The notes beneath the pieces were generated by a model. It saw nothing but the letters and a program-made list of their open reading frames with translations, did not search any database and was not told the DNA's origin. Below, piece after piece: positions 36,319 through 48,607 of a stretch of DNA of 64,000 nt (within the stretch, counting starts at the first letter, position 1; each line of letters starts with the position of its first letter). A program made the translations under genes and the position numbers. Origin of the DNA: Rhodococcoides kyotonense (GTDB lineage Bacteria; Actinomycetota; Actinomycetes; Mycobacteriales; Mycobacteriaceae); the NCBI RefSeq assembly GCF_900188125.1, contig NZ_FZOW01000001.1:339368-403367 (forward strand), in the 5' to 3' direction.

Positions 36319-37152
36319 CTAGGAGTGGCGCCGCCGGATCTCGGCCAGTTCGGTCAACGCCGTCGCCCACCCGTCGAGCCGGTCGGTCGCCGACGTCAGC
36401 TCTGCTCTACGCAGGTCGACCGCGCTCGACGGCAGCTGAGCTGGGGCCGTCAACCGCGCGGCCGCAGCCACGAGTTCCTCGAACTGGTCGACGCCGGAGT
36501 GCAGTTGGTCGGCCGCGTTTCGGATCGTCGGCCCGAGGTGCTCGGCCGCCATCGTGTTCGACGCGGCCGCACGTTCCATCGACACGACGTCGGTGGCCAT
36601 CGATGCGAGCGCCGTCGCCGCAGCAGCAGCGACCTCTGTGGTCTCCGCGAGTTCTGCGGAGTCGACCGACTCGGATCGAGCAAGTATCCCGGTGAGCTCG
36701 TAGAGGCTTCGCTGAGCGCCTGCGAGTCGGTACATCGGCGCGTATGCAGCCGAACCGCTGTCCGGCAACGTCGCTCTGCCCGGCCTCGCGGGCGGGAGCG
36801 GCTGAGCCCGCAGTCGGCGGTACCGGCCGAGTGCGAGGACCGCAGGTACAGCGAACAGCATCGCTCCGCCACCGGTGGCGAACATCGTCCACTCGGGAGC
36901 CGACGCCGCCGCGAGACCGGCAGTCGAGGCCACCGAGACGCCCGACGCACCGCCGAACCACGACCCGCGCCGACGCGCACGTCGAGTGCGACGAATGTGC
37001 TTCTGCCGTGGGTCGTTCCACCGGTTCGCCTTGTCGACCAGCGATTCGCCCATGCGGCGCGCCGAGTCCGCTACGGCGCGAACGCCGTTCACCGACTCCG
37101 ATACAGGCATGGCCGACCACTTACGTGGCCGACCATGATCGTCATTGTTCAT
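36319..37152 (-). CDS. pspM: Phage-shock envelope-stress protein PspM
   Basis: A 277-residue protein matching Rv2743c in context and layout. The N-terminal half is basic (RQKHIRRTRRARRRGSW) and is followed by two membrane segments (SVASTAGLAAASAPEWTMFA, GGGAMLFAVPAVLALG). The C-terminal half is helical and Ala-rich (ETTEVAAAAATALASMATD). In mycobacteria this protein works with PspA and ClgR in maintaining the envelope. It starts 21 bases after the pspA stop. Confidence 0.8.
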   Translation of the reverse strand: MNNDDHGRPRKWSAMPVSESVNGVRAVADSARRMGESLVDKANRWNDPRQKHIRRTRRARRRGSWFGGASGVSVASTAGLAAASAPEWTMFATGGGAMLFAVPAVLALGRYRRLRAQPLPPARPGRATLPDSGSAAYAPMYRLAGAQRSLYELTGILARSESVDSAELAETTEVAAAAATALASMATDVVSMERAAASNTMAAEHLGPTIRNAADQLHSGVDQFEELVAAAARLTAPAQLPSSAVDLRRAELTSATDRLDGWATALTELAEIRRRHS

Positions 37153-37173
37153 GTTCCGGGGAAACTGTTCACG

Positions 37174-37986
37174 TCAGTTCTGTGCAGGAGGCTCTGGAGT
37201 GGCATTCGGCGACTTGGCGATCGACGGCTTCTGCGCTGCCGAGTTACCCGACGGAAGCGAATCTCCCGCCATCGACGCACGAATCTGTTCGAGCCTGCTG
37301 TGCCCTGCCATCTGCACGGACGCCTGCTGCACTTCCATCATCCGACCGGACACCGAATTCTGCGCCAGCTCGGCCGATCCCAGTGCGTCGGCGTAACGAC
37401 GTTCGATCTTGTCGCGCACCGCGTCGAGGCTCGGCGTGTTGCCGGGTGCGGACAGCGTGCTGTCCATCGAGCGGAGCGACTCGCTGACCTTTTCCTGCAT
37501 CTTGGCCTGCTCGAGCTGGCTGAGGAGCTTGGTGCGCTCTGCGACCTTGGCCTGCAGCGCCATCGCGTTCTGCTCGACGGCCTTCTTCGCTTGCGACGCA
37601 GCCTGCAACGACTGGTCGTGCAGCACCTTCAGATCCTCGACACCCTGTTCCGCGGTGACCAACTGTGCCGCGAACGCCTCGGCTGCGTTGGTGTACTGCG
37701 TCGCCTTCTCGGTGTCACCCGCAGATGCCGCCTGGTCGGCCAGTGTGACGGCCTGACGAGCATTGGCGTTGAGCTTCTCGACCTCGTCGAGTTGGCGGCT
37801 CAGCTTCATCTCCAGCTGACGCTGGTTGCCGATCACCGAGGCAGCTTGCTGGGACAGCGCCTGGTGTTGACGCTGTGCATCCTCGATGGCCTGCTGAATC
37901 TGAACCTTGGGGTCGGCCTTCTCGTCGATCTTGGAGTTGAAGAGGGCCATCATGTATTTCCAGGCCTTGACGAAAGGATTAGCCAT
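37174..37986 (-). CDS. pspA: Phage-shock protein A / IM30 family membrane-stress protein
   Basis: A 270-residue coiled-coil protein of the ESCRT-III-like PspA/Vipp1 family. The N terminus [20 protein letters not shown] forms the membrane-binding helix; long heptad-rich helices follow ([40 protein letters not shown]). The C-terminal 30 residues are a Pro/Ser/Ala tail. It stabilises stressed membranes and, in mycobacteria, sequesters ClgR. It lies between clgR (99 bases upstream) and pspM, and should share the promoter before clgR. Confidence 0.94.
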   Translation of the reverse strand: MANPFVKAWKYMMALFNSKIDEKADPKVQIQQAIEDAQRQHQALSQQAASVIGNQRQLEMKLSRQLDEVEKLNANARQAVTLADQAASAGDTEKATQYTNAAEAFAAQLVTAEQGVEDLKVLHDQSLQAASQAKKAVEQNAMALQAKVAERTKLLSQLEQAKMQEKVSESLRSMDSTLSAPGNTPSLDAVRDKIERRYADALGSAELAQNSVSGRMMEVQQASVQMAGHSRLEQIRASMAGDSLPSGNSAAQKPSIAKSPNATPEPPAQN

Positions 37987-38085
37987 GGGTTGATCCTGCC
38001 TCCGAATCGAGCGCCGCGTCAGACGCGTGGTGGGTCAATGCTGGTGTCGTGCGAACTGCAGGTTTCACACTAGCGTCCCGGCGAA

Positions 38086-38427
38086 TCAGGCGGCGGCGAG
38101 TGCGCGTGCCGGTGCGGGAATGACGACGCGAGTGTCGCCCGCGATGCGCGGCGACTGCTCGACAGCAGGCGTCGCGTGCTGATCGTTCGTCGCCCGGACC
38201 GACAGCGATTCGCTGACGTCGCTCAGTACATCGGACAGCGGTACCGCAAGTGCATCGCAGATTGCAGCAAGGAGCTCACTGGAAGCCTCTTTACGTCCAC
38301 GTTCGACCTCGGACAGGTAGCCGAGGCTCACGCGGGCAGTATTCGAGACCTCACGCAGTGTGCGACTCTGTGCGACGCGAGTGCGCCGCAGACTGTCGCC
38401 GAGTGCTTCACGCAATAGCAGCGCCAT
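38086..38427 (-). CDS. clgR: Transcriptional activator ClgR
   Basis: A 113-residue XRE-family regulator. The helix-turn-helix is [30 protein letters not shown] in two pieces (about 23-52). ClgR activates the Clp protease genes and the psp operon in mycobacteria and corynebacteria, and its level is controlled by Clp proteolysis. The C terminus ([10 protein letters not shown]) ends in Ala-Ala-Ala, the type of non-polar end recognised by ClpXP/ClpCP. AGGAGGAGCG precedes the ATG. A sigma-E-type promoter lies about 60 bases upstream. Confidence 0.93.
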   Translation of the reverse strand: MALLLREALGDSLRRTRVAQSRTLREVSNTARVSLGYLSEVERGRKEASSELLAAICDALAVPLSDVLSDVSESLSVRATNDQHATPAVEQSPRIAGDTRVVIPAPARALAAA

Positions 38428-38484
38428 CTCGCTCCTCCTCGTTGAAACTGTTCGTCATCGGAGTCTTTCGACCGTCTTCAGCTA

Positions 38485-38512
38485 CAACGCCCGACACGGT
38501 TCGATTGGTTCC
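38485..38512 (-). promoter_or_regulatory. Sigma-E-type promoter for clgR-pspA-pspM
   Basis: Read on the leftward strand, GGAAC (complement of 38508-38512) and CGTTG (complement of 38485-38489) are separated by exactly 18 bases. This matches the mycobacterial ECF sigma-E pattern GGRAC-N18-SGTTG. It sits 58 bases before the clgR start. In M. tuberculosis clgR is sigma-E-dependent, which supports the reading. Confidence 0.75.
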
Positions 38513-38517
38513 CGACC

Positions 38518-39018
38518 CTATACGTCCGTACGGCTGAGCACGCGTCGGAGAAGTTCCGACACGGCTTCACGGACTGTATCCCGTCGAACGGTCCAGCGGT
38601 CGCCCGACAGTCGGAGTTCGTTCACTCGGGTGTCGTCCGGCCCGGCGATCCCGACGAACACGGTGCCGACCGGATGCCCGTCCTGACTGTCCGGTCCCGC
38701 GACGCCCGTGAGTCCCACACCCCAATCCGCGCCGCACACACGCCTGGCCCCGTCGGCAAGCGCTGCTGCCGTGCTCGCCGCAACGGGTCCGTCGGAGTCG
38801 AGCACGTCCTGGCCGACACCCGCAAGGGTGGCCTTGAGGTCCGTGGCGTAGACGACGACGCCGCCCCGAAGCACCGCGCTGGCACCCGGTACGCCGGCGA
38901 CCGTCGCGGACAGCAGTCCCGCGGTCAACGACTCGGCGGTCGCAACGGTCTGCCCGAGCCGTGTCAGCGCGGCGACGAGTCGATCCACCTCCAGACCATC
39001 GACGAGCGGATCCGTCAC
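38518..39018 (-). CDS. CinA-family nicotinamide-nucleotide amidohydrolase
   Basis: A 166-residue single-domain CinA C-terminal (PncC-type) protein. Signatures are TVATAESLTAGLLSATVAGV PGASAVLRGGVVVYA in two pieces and GVGLTGVAGPDSQDGHPVGT. It lacks the N-terminal molybdopterin-binding-like domain of full CinA. PncC converts nicotinamide mononucleotide to nicotinic acid mononucleotide. The GTG start (39016-39018) overlaps the pgsA stop by four bases, so it is translated after pgsA. Ninety bases separate it from clgR. Confidence 0.88.
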   Translation of the reverse strand: MTDPLVDGLEVDRLVAALTRLGQTVATAESLTAGLLSATVAGVPGASAVLRGGVVVYATDLKATLAGVGQDVLDSDGPVAASTAAALADGARRVCGADWGVGLTGVAGPDSQDGHPVGTVFVGIAGPDDTRVNELRLSGDRWTVRRDTVREAVSELLRRVLSRTDV

Positions 39019-39638
39019 GACGACGTGACCCCACGCCGCAGACGAATCGCCTGCACGACGTAGTCGAGGCCGGTGTAGACGGTCAGAAAGACCGCGAGGC
39101 CCATCAGCGTGACCGACGCGAAGCGCACCTCGTCGGGCAACGGGGCCAGATACATTCCGATCGCGAAACTCTGGACGAGGGTCTTGACCTTGCCCCCACG
39201 ACCGGCCGGAATCACGCCGTGCCGGATCACGGCGAAGCGCACGAGGGTGATGCCCACTTCGCGTATCGCAATCACGACGGTGATCCACCACGGCAGGTCG
39301 CCGAGAATCGACAGGCCGATCAACGCGGCGCCGATCAACGCCTTGTCGGCGATGGGGTCTGCCATCTTTCCGAAGTCGGTGACCAGGCCGTATTTACGCG
39401 CGAGCTGGCCGTCGATTCGGTCCGTGATCGCCGCGACCGCGAACACGAGCGTCGCACCGATGCGCCAGCGCGTGTCGTGGCCGTCGTCCGCGAACAGGAC
39501 GACGAGAAATACCGGAACGAGCGCTATTCGGAGAACCGTCAGCACGTTGGCGATGTTGACGACCGGTACGGCGTCGGAACTTCCTGTCGTGGAATTGCCG
39601 TGCGGCAATCGTGAGCCTGGAGTGACGGGTTCGGTCAT
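39015..39638 (-). CDS. pgsA: CDP-diacylglycerol-glycerol-3-phosphate 3-phosphatidyltransferase
   Basis: A 207-residue membrane enzyme making phosphatidylglycerol phosphate. The CDP-alcohol phosphatidyltransferase motif DG-x2-AR-x8-G-x3-D-x3-D is complete: Asp76, Gly77, Ala80, Arg81, Gly90, Asp94, Asp98 (DRIDGQLARKYGLVTDFG, KMADPIADK). About five membrane segments are visible. It starts at the ATG 39636-39638 after GGGGACGG; a TTG farther upstream is in frame. It corresponds to pgsA3 (Rv2746c), upstream of clgR, and is divergent from argA. Confidence 0.92.
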   Translation of the reverse strand: MTEPVTPGSRLPHGNSTTGSSDAVPVVNIANVLTVLRIALVPVFLVVLFADDGHDTRWRIGATLVFAVAAITDRIDGQLARKYGLVTDFGKMADPIADKALIGAALIGLSILGDLPWWITVVIAIREVGITLVRFAVIRHGVIPAGRGGKVKTLVQSFAIGMYLAPLPDEVRFASVTLMGLAVFLTVYTGLDYVVQAIRLRRGVTSS

Positions 39639-39754
39639 ACGTACCCGTCCCCGCGCATACTCGGTCGACAACGATGTCCTCGCCGCATGGGAAGCACTTC
39701 GGTAACGGACACACGGAGAGAATATCCGTTGCCGCGTTGACTACTGTTCACCAC

Positions 39755-40339
39755 ATGACTTCTGCGCCGAACCGGGCGAGTCGACTCGACGTCGATTCGC
39801 CGGAAGAACCAGCATCCGACGACGTCGTCAGGCCACACGGCGGCGACGAACTGGTCGTTCGGCGCGCACGTACGTCCGACATTCCCGAGATCAAGCGGCT
39901 GATCGACATCTACGCCGGAAAGATCCTGCTCGAGAAGAATCTCGTGACGCTGTACGAAGCCGTTCAGGAGTTCTGGGTCGCCGAACGGGCGGACACTGTC
40001 ATCGGGTGTGGTGCACTCCACGTTCTGTGGGCGGACCTGGGTGAGGTCCGCACGGTCGCGGTGGACCCGTCGGCCAAAGGCCACGGCGCCGGGCATCTCA
40101 TCGTCGACAAGTTGATCAGCGTCGCACGCGAACTGTCGCTCGGCCGCCTGTTCGTGCTGACGTTCGAGGTCGACTTCTTCGCCCGGCACGGCTTCGCCGA
40201 GATCGACGGCACTCCCGTCACGGCCGAGGTGTACGCCGAGATGTGCCGGTCGTACGACACCGGCGTCGCCGAGTTCCTCGATCTGAGCTACGTGAAACCC
40301 AACACACTCGGCAATACCCGGATGCTGCTGTCGCTCTGA
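39755..40339 (+). CDS. argA: Amino-acid N-acetyltransferase (short GNAT-type ArgA)
   Basis: A 194-residue GNAT acetyltransferase catalysing the first step of arginine synthesis, N-acetylglutamate formation. Motif A reads EVRTVAVDPSAKGHGAGHLI V and a later signature is LGRLFVLTFEVDFFARHGFA. It lacks the N-terminal amino-acid-kinase domain of E. coli ArgA, as in M. tuberculosis Rv2747, whose position between pgsA and ftsK is the same. The N-terminal 30 residues before ELVVRRARTSDI look unconserved, so a later start cannot be excluded. Confidence 0.88.
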   Translation: MTSAPNRASRLDVDSPEEPASDDVVRPHGGDELVVRRARTSDIPEIKRLIDIYAGKILLEKNLVTLYEAVQEFWVAERADTVIGCGALHVLWADLGEVRTVAVDPSAKGHGAGHLIVDKLISVARELSLGRLFVLTFEVDFFARHGFAEIDGTPVTAEVYAEMCRSYDTGVAEFLDLSYVKPNTLGNTRMLLSL

Positions 40340-40393
40340 CAGGATTCCTGGTGTCCCACGATCAGTCGGCTCGAATCTAAGGAAGTACGTTCC

Positions 40394-40675
40394 ATGGCGT
40401 TGTTCTCCGTTGTCTACACGTATTCACCCAGCACCACGGACGGGCGTGACACGCACCGCGCGACGCACCGCGCATGGCTGAAGGATCAGCTGGACCAGAA
40501 GGTTCTCGTGTCTTCCGGCCCCTTCGCCGACGGCAGCGGTGCGCTCATCATCGTCGAGGGCACCGACCTCGCGTCCGTCGAGGCACTGTTCGCGCAGGAT
40601 CCGTTCCAGGTGGAGAACCTCGTCGAGGCATCCGTCATCAGCGAATGGACTCCCGTGATGGGCGCGTTCGCCTAG
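40394..40675 (+). CDS. YciI-family protein
   Basis: A 93-residue protein of the YciI fold (dimeric alpha+beta barrel). It shows the start MALFSVVYTYSPST, the HRATHRAWL segment with its histidines, VSSGPFADGSGALIIVEG, and the aspartate in FAQDPF. YciI-like proteins have suspected enzymatic roles but no general activity is known. TAAGGAAG lies ten bases before the ATG. It follows argA by 54 bases and is followed by a strong hairpin. Confidence 0.88.
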   Translation: MALFSVVYTYSPSTTDGRDTHRATHRAWLKDQLDQKVLVSSGPFADGSGALIIVEGTDLASVEALFAQDPFQVENLVEASVISEWTPVMGAFA

Positions 40676-40687
40676 TGCCGCTGCGCG

Positions 40688-40735
40688 GCCCGTGAGTGCG
40701 TAGTTGGTCCTGATGCCAACTACGCACTCACGGGC
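40688..40735. terminator. 20-bp-stem palindrome between yciI and ftsK
   Basis: GCCCGTGAGTGCGTAGTTGG (40688-40707) and its exact complement (40716-40735) enclose an 8-base loop. It separates two convergent genes and probably terminates both. Its core GTGCGTAGTYGG recurs in the hairpin at 44923-44960. Confidence 0.88.
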
Positions 40736-40747
40736 GCCGCAGGCGCA

Positions 40748-43390
40748 CTACTCCTCCCCCGGGTCCCCACCCTTGATCGACCACAGCAGACCGTCGAGCT
40801 CGTCCGGCTTGACCAGCACCTCGCGGGCCTTCGAGCCCTCGCTCGGCCCTACAACTCCCCGGTTCTCCATGAGATCCATCAGCCGACCTGCCTTGGCGAA
40901 TCCGACGCGCAACTTGCGTTGCAGCATGGACGTCGAACCGAACTGACTCGTCACGACCAGTTCGACGGCCTGAAGCAGAACATCGAGATCGTCGCCGATG
41001 TCCGGGTCGACGTCCTTCTTGTCCGACGCCTTGGCCGCGGTGACGGTCTCGTTGTACTCCGGCTCCGCCTGGTTCTTCGCGAAGTCGACGACGGCGGCGA
41101 TCTCTTCGTCGGTGATGAATGCACCCTGCAGACGCGTCGGCTTCCCAGCGCCCATGGGCAAGAACAGCGCGTCGCCCATACCGATGAGCTTCTCCGCACC
41201 CGGCTGATCGAGAATGACCCGCGAGTCCGTCAGCGACGACGTCGCGAACGCGAGCCGAGACGGCACGTTGGTCTTGATCAGACCGGTGACGACGTCGACC
41301 GACGGTCGCTGCGTCGCGAGCACCAGGTGGATTCCGGCCGCACGGGCCTTCTGCGTGATACGGACGATGGCGTCCTCTACGTCGCGAGGCGCCGTCATCA
41401 TCAGGTCGGCGAGCTCGTCGACGATCGCCAGGATGTACGGGTAGGGCCGGTACACACGTTCGCTGCCGAGAGGCGCGGTGATCTCCCCCGACTTGACCTT
41501 CTTGTTGAAGTCGTCGATGTGGCGGACCTTGTTGACCTGCATGTCCTGGTAGCGCTGTTCCATCTCCTCGACCAGCCAGGCGAGCGCTGCCGCTGCCTTC
41601 TTCGGCTGCGTGATGATCGGGGTGATGAGGTGGGGAATGCCCTCGTACGGCGTCAGCTCGACCATCTTGGGGTCGATCAGGATCATCCGGACCTCGTCGG
41701 GCGTCGCTCGCGCCAGCAGCGAGACGAGCATCGAGTTCACGAAGCTCGACTTACCGGAACCCGTCGAACCGGCCACCAGAAGGTGGGGCATCTTCGCGAG
41801 GTTGGCGCTGACGAAGTCGCCTTCGATGTCCTTGCCGAGACCGATCACCAGCGGGTGATGATCCTTGCGCGTCGACGGCGCGGTCAGCACGTCGGCGAGA
41901 CGCACCATCTCGCGATCGGAGTTGGGCACCTCGATGCCGACCGCGGACTTGCCCGGGATCGGTGCGAGCAGACGAACGTTGTCGGTGGCGACCGCGTACG
42001 CGATGTTGCGTGCGAGCGCGGTGATCTTCTCTACCTTGACGCCGGGCCCGAGTTCGACCTCGTAGCGAGTGACGGTCGGGCCGCGGGTGAACCCGGTGAC
42101 GGCAGCGTCGATCTTGAACTGCTCGAGCACCTCCGAGATGGCCTCGATCATCGCGTCGTTCGCTTGACTGCGCGTCTTGGGCGGGTCTCCGTCGATCAGC
42201 AGCGACAGTGACGGCAGCGTGTAGTCCCCGTCGACGACGCGGTCCACGACGATCTTCTCGTCGTCGGCCTGCGGCTTGGGTGCCGTCTCCTTGACGATGG
42301 GCTTCGGCTTCGGCTTCGGCGGTGCCACCGCGGCTGCCGGTGCGGGAACGGGCTCGGGCTCCGGCGCGATGACCTCGGTCGGCGCCTCCGGCGGTGGGGT
42401 ACGACGCGATCGCGTCTTCTTGACCGGGACGTACTCCTCGGTCGGGTAGTTGGAGTACGGATCGCCTCCGTCGACGGGGTAGCCGTCGAGGGCTGCGTCG
42501 TCGTAACCGCCGTATCCGTCGTCGAATTCGGAGCCGTAGTCGGCGGGGTCGTAGTCGCCGTACTCGTCGCCCCGACTGTCGGTGCCGAACAGCGATCGCA
42601 GCCGGTCGGGTACGTCACGAACAGTCGTGCCGGTCAGGAGCAGAACGCCGAACAGTCCGGCGAGCAGCAGGAGCGGGACAGCCAACCAGACCGTCAGACC
42701 GTCGGAGATGGGACCGCCGGCGATGTAGCCGAAGAAGCCGCCACCGGTCGAGCGGCCTGCGGCGTCCGTGGGCGAGCCCGCAGCCAGGTGCCACAGGGCC
42801 AGAATCGGGAGGATCACGAGTATCGAACCGAGAACCAGCCGTGGACGGATGTCCGGGTTCGGTTGGGACCGCATCAGCAGCACCGCGCAGGCGACTCCCA
42901 GCGCGGGTACGACGTAGCCTGCGTCGCCGACGAGTGCCCGAACCGCGACCTCGATCCATTCACCGACAGGTCCGCCTGCGCTGAACCAGACGGCAGCGGC
43001 GACGACGACGCTGACGGCGATGAGTCCGAGAGCGATGCCGTCGCGACGATGGCCGTGCTCGATGTCCTTGGCCTTGCTGACGGTGCGCGTCGTCGCGCCC
43101 ACGCCTTTCGCTGCCATGGACCACGTGGACGAGATACCGCGGCCGACAGCGGACAGAGCTCCACCGCCGGACTTCTTCTTCGTCGCGGGCCTGCGCGTCG
43201 CGGCTGACCGCGTGGTCGCGCCTGCCTTCGACGGGCTGGACTTGCGTGGTGCCGTCGGTTTGCGTGGCGTCGACACGGTCCGTGTCGTTCGTCCTCCGGA
43301 AGACTTCCGCGATGCCCCCGAAGCACGCGACGCCGCACCATCTCCGGCACCGCCGGCTCGCGAACTTCGAGTGCTGGTCTTTCCTGCCAT
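40748..43390 (-). CDS. ftsK: DNA translocase FtsK
   Basis: An 880-residue septal DNA pump. The first 80 residues are basic and Ser/Arg/Lys-rich. Four or five membrane helices follow ([40 protein letters not shown]). An acidic/Pro-rich linker ([20 protein letters not shown]) leads to the motor, with Walker [10 protein letters not shown] at about residue 540 and Walker B-type [17 protein letters not shown]-terminal gamma winged helix ends the protein ([20 protein letters not shown]). It coordinates chromosome segregation with division. The ATG at 43388-43390 is chosen because upstream in-frame sequence overlaps the neighbouring gene. Confidence 0.95.
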   Translation of the reverse strand: MAGKTSTRSSRAGGAGDGAASRASGASRKSSGGRTTRTVSTPRKPTAPRKSSPSKAGATTRSAATRRPATKKKSGGGALSAVGRGISSTWSMAAKGVGATTRTVSKAKDIEHGHRRDGIALGLIAVSVVVAAAVWFSAGGPVGEWIEVAVRALVGDAGYVVPALGVACAVLLMRSQPNPDIRPRLVLGSILVILPILALWHLAAGSPTDAAGRSTGGGFFGYIAGGPISDGLTVWLAVPLLLLAGLFGVLLLTGTTVRDVPDRLRSLFGTDSRGDEYGDYDPADYGSEFDDGYGGYDDAALDGYPVDGGDPYSNYPTEEYVPVKKTRSRRTPPPEAPTEVIAPEPEPVPAPAAAVAPPKPKPKPIVKETAPKPQADDEKIVVDRVVDGDYTLPSLSLLIDGDPPKTRSQANDAMIEAISEVLEQFKIDAAVTGFTRGPTVTRYEVELGPGVKVEKITALARNIAYAVATDNVRLLAPIPGKSAVGIEVPNSDREMVRLADVLTAPSTRKDHHPLVIGLGKDIEGDFVSANLAKMPHLLVAGSTGSGKSSFVNSMLVSLLARATPDEVRMILIDPKMVELTPYEGIPHLITPIITQPKKAAAALAWLVEEMEQRYQDMQVNKVRHIDDFNKKVKSGEITAPLGSERVYRPYPYILAIVDELADLMMTAPRDVEDAIVRITQKARAAGIHLVLATQRPSVDVVTGLIKTNVPSRLAFATSSLTDSRVILDQPGAEKLIGMGDALFLPMGAGKPTRLQGAFITDEEIAAVVDFAKNQAEPEYNETVTAAKASDKKDVDPDIGDDLDVLLQAVELVVTSQFGSTSMLQRKLRVGFAKAGRLMDLMENRGVVGPSEGSKAREVLVKPDELDGLLWSIKGGDPGEE

Positions 43391-43448
43391 GGCCCCTAGG
43401 CTAGTCGCAAGGGCACCTTCGAAACCATCCGCAACACGAGTAACAATT

Positions 43449-44072
43449 CTAGAAGCTGCGATCGAGGTTCTGTACTGCCTGCACGTCGGCGTCGTCACCG
43501 TCGGCATCCAGAACCACCTCGGACCGTCCGAACGCGTGCAGCAGCAGTTCCGACGGCGTCCCCGTCAACACCACCGAGCGACCGCGCCCCGTGGTGACGG
43601 CGGCGGACCGACCGTCGGTGGTGCGGAGTGTCACGCCGACACCTGCTCCGCGGTACGCCAGCCGTCCGATCATCGACGCCGTCGACCACAACTTGCTCTC
43701 CATGGCCGCCGACAGCACGCGCTGATCCCAGCCGGGCACGGCGCGTCGTAGATCCTCGTGATGCACGAACATCTCACCGACGTTGATCACCGGGTCCAGG
43801 ATCTTGAACGGCGACCAGATCGGCGGACCCGAGGCGATGGCGTCGACCAGCTCGGTGAACGGCCTCTGGGCGACACGATTCTGGACCTGTTCGGTGTAGC
43901 CGGCCAAAAACGGCAACAGAATCCCTGGTGCGGCATCGAGACGTCGTTCCCTGACGACGAGGTGCGACGCCAGATCCCGGGCCGTCCAGTCACCGCACAA
44001 CGTAGGCGCGGACTCCCCCACCGCAGAGAGAGTCGAGACGAGGTCGGCGCGTTCACGCTGTGCGAGGCTCAC
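43449..44072 (-). CDS. TIGR03085-family metal-binding protein (DinB/MDMPI-like)
   Basis: A 207-residue protein with [20 protein letters not shown] near the start and [20 protein letters not shown] in the middle. The histidines in ASHLV and VHHEDLRR fit the metal-binding sites of the DinB / mycothiol-dependent maleylpyruvate isomerase fold, and the whole matches the TIGR03085 group. A mycothiol-linked role is possible but unproven. It is 58 bases upstream of ftsK on the same strand and divergent from the TauE-type gene. Confidence 0.8.
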   Translation of the reverse strand: MSLAQRERADLVSTLSAVGESAPTLCGDWTARDLASHLVVRERRLDAAPGILLPFLAGYTEQVQNRVAQRPFTELVDAIASGPPIWSPFKILDPVINVGEMFVHHEDLRRAVPGWDQRVLSAAMESKLWSTASMIGRLAYRGAGVGVTLRTTDGRSAAVTTGRGRSVVLTGTPSELLLHAFGRSEVVLDADGDDADVQAVQNLDRSF

Positions 44073-44134
44073 ATCGAACCACCGTACGTGCCCCGTCGAC
44101 GACGCGCCCCCGCGCGAGCCGTAATCTCGGGTCG

Positions 44135-44914
44135 GTGCCGATCTCCGAAATTCTGATCATTCTCGTTGCTGGATTCGGTGCCGGAGCGATCAACGCGGTC
44201 GTCGGTTCCGGAACGCTGATCACCTTCCCCACCCTCGTAGCCTTCGGATATCCGCCTGTCGTGGCGACGATGTCGAACGCCGTCGGACTCGTGGCGGGAG
44301 GCGTATCCGGCACGTGGGGTTACCGTCGAGAACTTCGCGGACAGTGGGATCGGCTGCGGTGGCAGATTCCAGCGTCCTTCTTCGGCGCTCTACTGGGCGC
44401 GTGGTTGCTGTTGCACCTCCCCGAGACCGTGTTCGCGGCAGTCGTTCCCGTGCTGCTGATCGGGGCGCTGATCTTGGTCGTCACGCAGCCGCGCATTCAG
44501 AAGTGGGCGCGGGGACGGTCGGAAGCCGCGGGCAAGGCCGCCGACCACGTCGGACGAGGGCATCTGGTGATGCTCACCATCGGCACGTTTCTCGTGGGCA
44601 TCTACGGCGGGTATTTCACTGCGGCACAAGGCATTCTGCTCATCGGCGTGATGGGCGCTCTGCTGCCGGAGTCGATTCAGCGGATGAACGCCGCCAAGAA
44701 TCTGTTGTCTCTCATCGTGAACATCGTCGCGGCCGTCGCCTATACGATCGTGGCGTTCGATCGAATCAGTTGGGCCGCAGCCGGATTGATCGCTGTCGGC
44801 TCGCTCGTCGGTGGATCGATCGGCGCACGATACGGACGACGCCTGTCCCCCACCGCACTTCGCGCGACCATCGTCGCTCTCGGCATCATCGGCCTCTGGC
44901 GACTGTTGGCCTGA
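44135..44914 (+). CDS. TauE/SafE-type membrane exporter
   Basis: A 259-residue protein with about eight membrane segments and the two-repeat TauE/SafE pattern: VAGFGAGAINAVVGSGTLIT FPTLVAFGYPPVVATMSNAV in two pieces, and later TIGTFLVGIYGGYFTAAQGI with RMNAAKNLLSLIVNIVAA. The family exports sulfite, sulfoacetate or related organic anions; the substrate is open here. I chose the GTG at 44135 (start MPISEILII) because the in-frame sequence before it lies in the divergent promoter region. It ends at a hairpin facing rnj. Confidence 0.85.
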   Translation: MPISEILIILVAGFGAGAINAVVGSGTLITFPTLVAFGYPPVVATMSNAVGLVAGGVSGTWGYRRELRGQWDRLRWQIPASFFGALLGAWLLLHLPETVFAAVVPVLLIGALILVVTQPRIQKWARGRSEAAGKAADHVGRGHLVMLTIGTFLVGIYGGYFTAAQGILLIGVMGALLPESIQRMNAAKNLLSLIVNIVAAVAYTIVAFDRISWAAAGLIAVGSLVGGSIGARYGRRLSPTALRATIVALGIIGLWRLLA

Positions 44915-44922
44915 CGGCCGAG

Positions 44923-44960
44923 CGCGTGCGTAGTCGGCACGGACACCGACTACGCACGCG
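44923..44960. terminator. 15-bp-stem palindrome between the TauE gene and rnj
   Basis: CGCGTGCGTAGTCGG (44923-44937) and CCGACTACGCACGCG (44946-44960) are perfectly complementary with an 8-base loop. The convergent location suggests a bidirectional terminator. Core and loop length match the hairpin at 40688-40735. Confidence 0.88.
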
Positions 44961-44965
44961 GCGTG

Positions 44966-47754
<2,789 letters not shown>

Positions 47755-48534
47755 TCAGACCTCGGTGACGAACGGCGAGTGTGCCACTTCCGAACCGTCC
47801 GAAAGGGCGGAGATTTCGAAGTCGCCGAACACGTCGGGCGCAACCGCCACCAACTGGCGCAGGCACTCCACTGCGACGCGGCGGATTTCGACGTCGGCGT
47901 GCTCGGATGCGCGCATCGAGACGAAGTGACGCCACGCCCGATAGTTGCCTGTGACGACGACGCGGGTCTCGGTCGCGTTCGGCAGAACCGACCTCGCCGC
48001 CTGACGCGCCTGCTTGTTCCGTAGCGCGGCGCCGGTGACGCCTTCCAGCTTGCCCTCGAGCGCAGCGAGCAGCTCCGCGTACGCCGCCCGCGACGCGTCG
48101 GTCGCCGTGGTGAACAGCGCCTCGAGTTCCGGATCCCCCTCGATCGCCGGGGGCACGATGACGTTGGCGTCACGCTCGTTGACGAACCGCTGCGACAACT
48201 GCGAATACGAGAAGTGACGATGGCGGATCAGCTCGTGCGTGCACGAGCGTGAGATTCCGGTGATGTAGAAGCTGACGGACGCATGCTCGAGAACCGACAG
48301 ATGCCCGACGTCGAGGAGATGCTGCAGGTACGACGCGTTGGTCGCGGTCCGTGGATTCGGCTTCGACCAGCTCTGATAGCAGGCGCGGCCGGCGAACTCG
48401 ACGAGCGCTTGTCCCCCGTCGGCGTCGGTCTCCCACGGAATGTTCTCGGGTTGGACGAAATCGGTCTTCGCCACCAGTTGCACGTTCAGCGAAACCGTCT
48501 TCGACACCGCTTTCCTCCCGCTCGAGCTGCTCAT
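47755..48534 (-). CDS. thyX: FAD-dependent thymidylate synthase
   Basis: A 259-residue ThyX making dTMP from dUMP with FAD and methylenetetrahydrofolate. The ThyX motif RHR-x7-S is at residues 104-114 ([13 protein letters not shown]), preceded by [20 protein letters not shown]. The C-terminal region [20 protein letters not shown] supplies FAD/dUMP contacts. An ATG at 48532-48534 is used (MSSSSGRK); a start five codons earlier is also in frame. It forms a thyX-dapA-rnj cluster as in M. tuberculosis (Rv2754c-Rv2752c) and is divergent from a ribbon-helix-helix gene. Confidence 0.94.
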   Translation of the reverse strand: MSSSSGRKAVSKTVSLNVQLVAKTDFVQPENIPWETDADGGQALVEFAGRACYQSWSKPNPRTATNASYLQHLLDVGHLSVLEHASVSFYITGISRSCTHELIRHRHFSYSQLSQRFVNERDANVIVPPAIEGDPELEALFTTATDASRAAYAELLAALEGKLEGVTGAALRNKQARQAARSVLPNATETRVVVTGNYRAWRHFVSMRASEHADVEIRRVAVECLRQLVAVAPDVFGDFEISALSDGSEVAHSPFVTEV

Positions 48535-48576
48535 GTTCGAGTCGAACACTAGCGGGACGTCCGAGTGACGCCTTGC

Positions 48577-48598
48577 GTGACGTCATAAATGACGTCAC
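48577..48598. promoter_or_regulatory. 22-bp perfect palindrome, candidate operator of the ribbon-helix-helix gene
   Basis: GTGACGTCAT (48577-48586), a central AA and ATGACGTCAC (48589-48598) form a perfect palindrome nine bases before the ATG of the gene at 48608. A further partial copy (GGCGTCAT) runs into the start codon and GAGTGACGCC lies upstream. It sits between two divergent genes (thyX and the ribbon-helix-helix gene) and would cover the promoter of the latter. Confidence 0.7.
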
Positions 48599-48607
48599 AC
48601 TGGCGTC

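Noticed and set aside
36223..38073. A rightward open frame of 616 codons over pspM and pspA
   Set aside because: Antisense to pspA and pspM with low-complexity Arg/Leu composition and no recognisable domain; a shadow of the real genes.
48578..48597. TGACGTCA as a cAMP-response (CRE/ATF) element
   Set aside because: That motif is eukaryotic; here it is part of a longer bacterial palindrome next to a ribbon-helix-helix gene.
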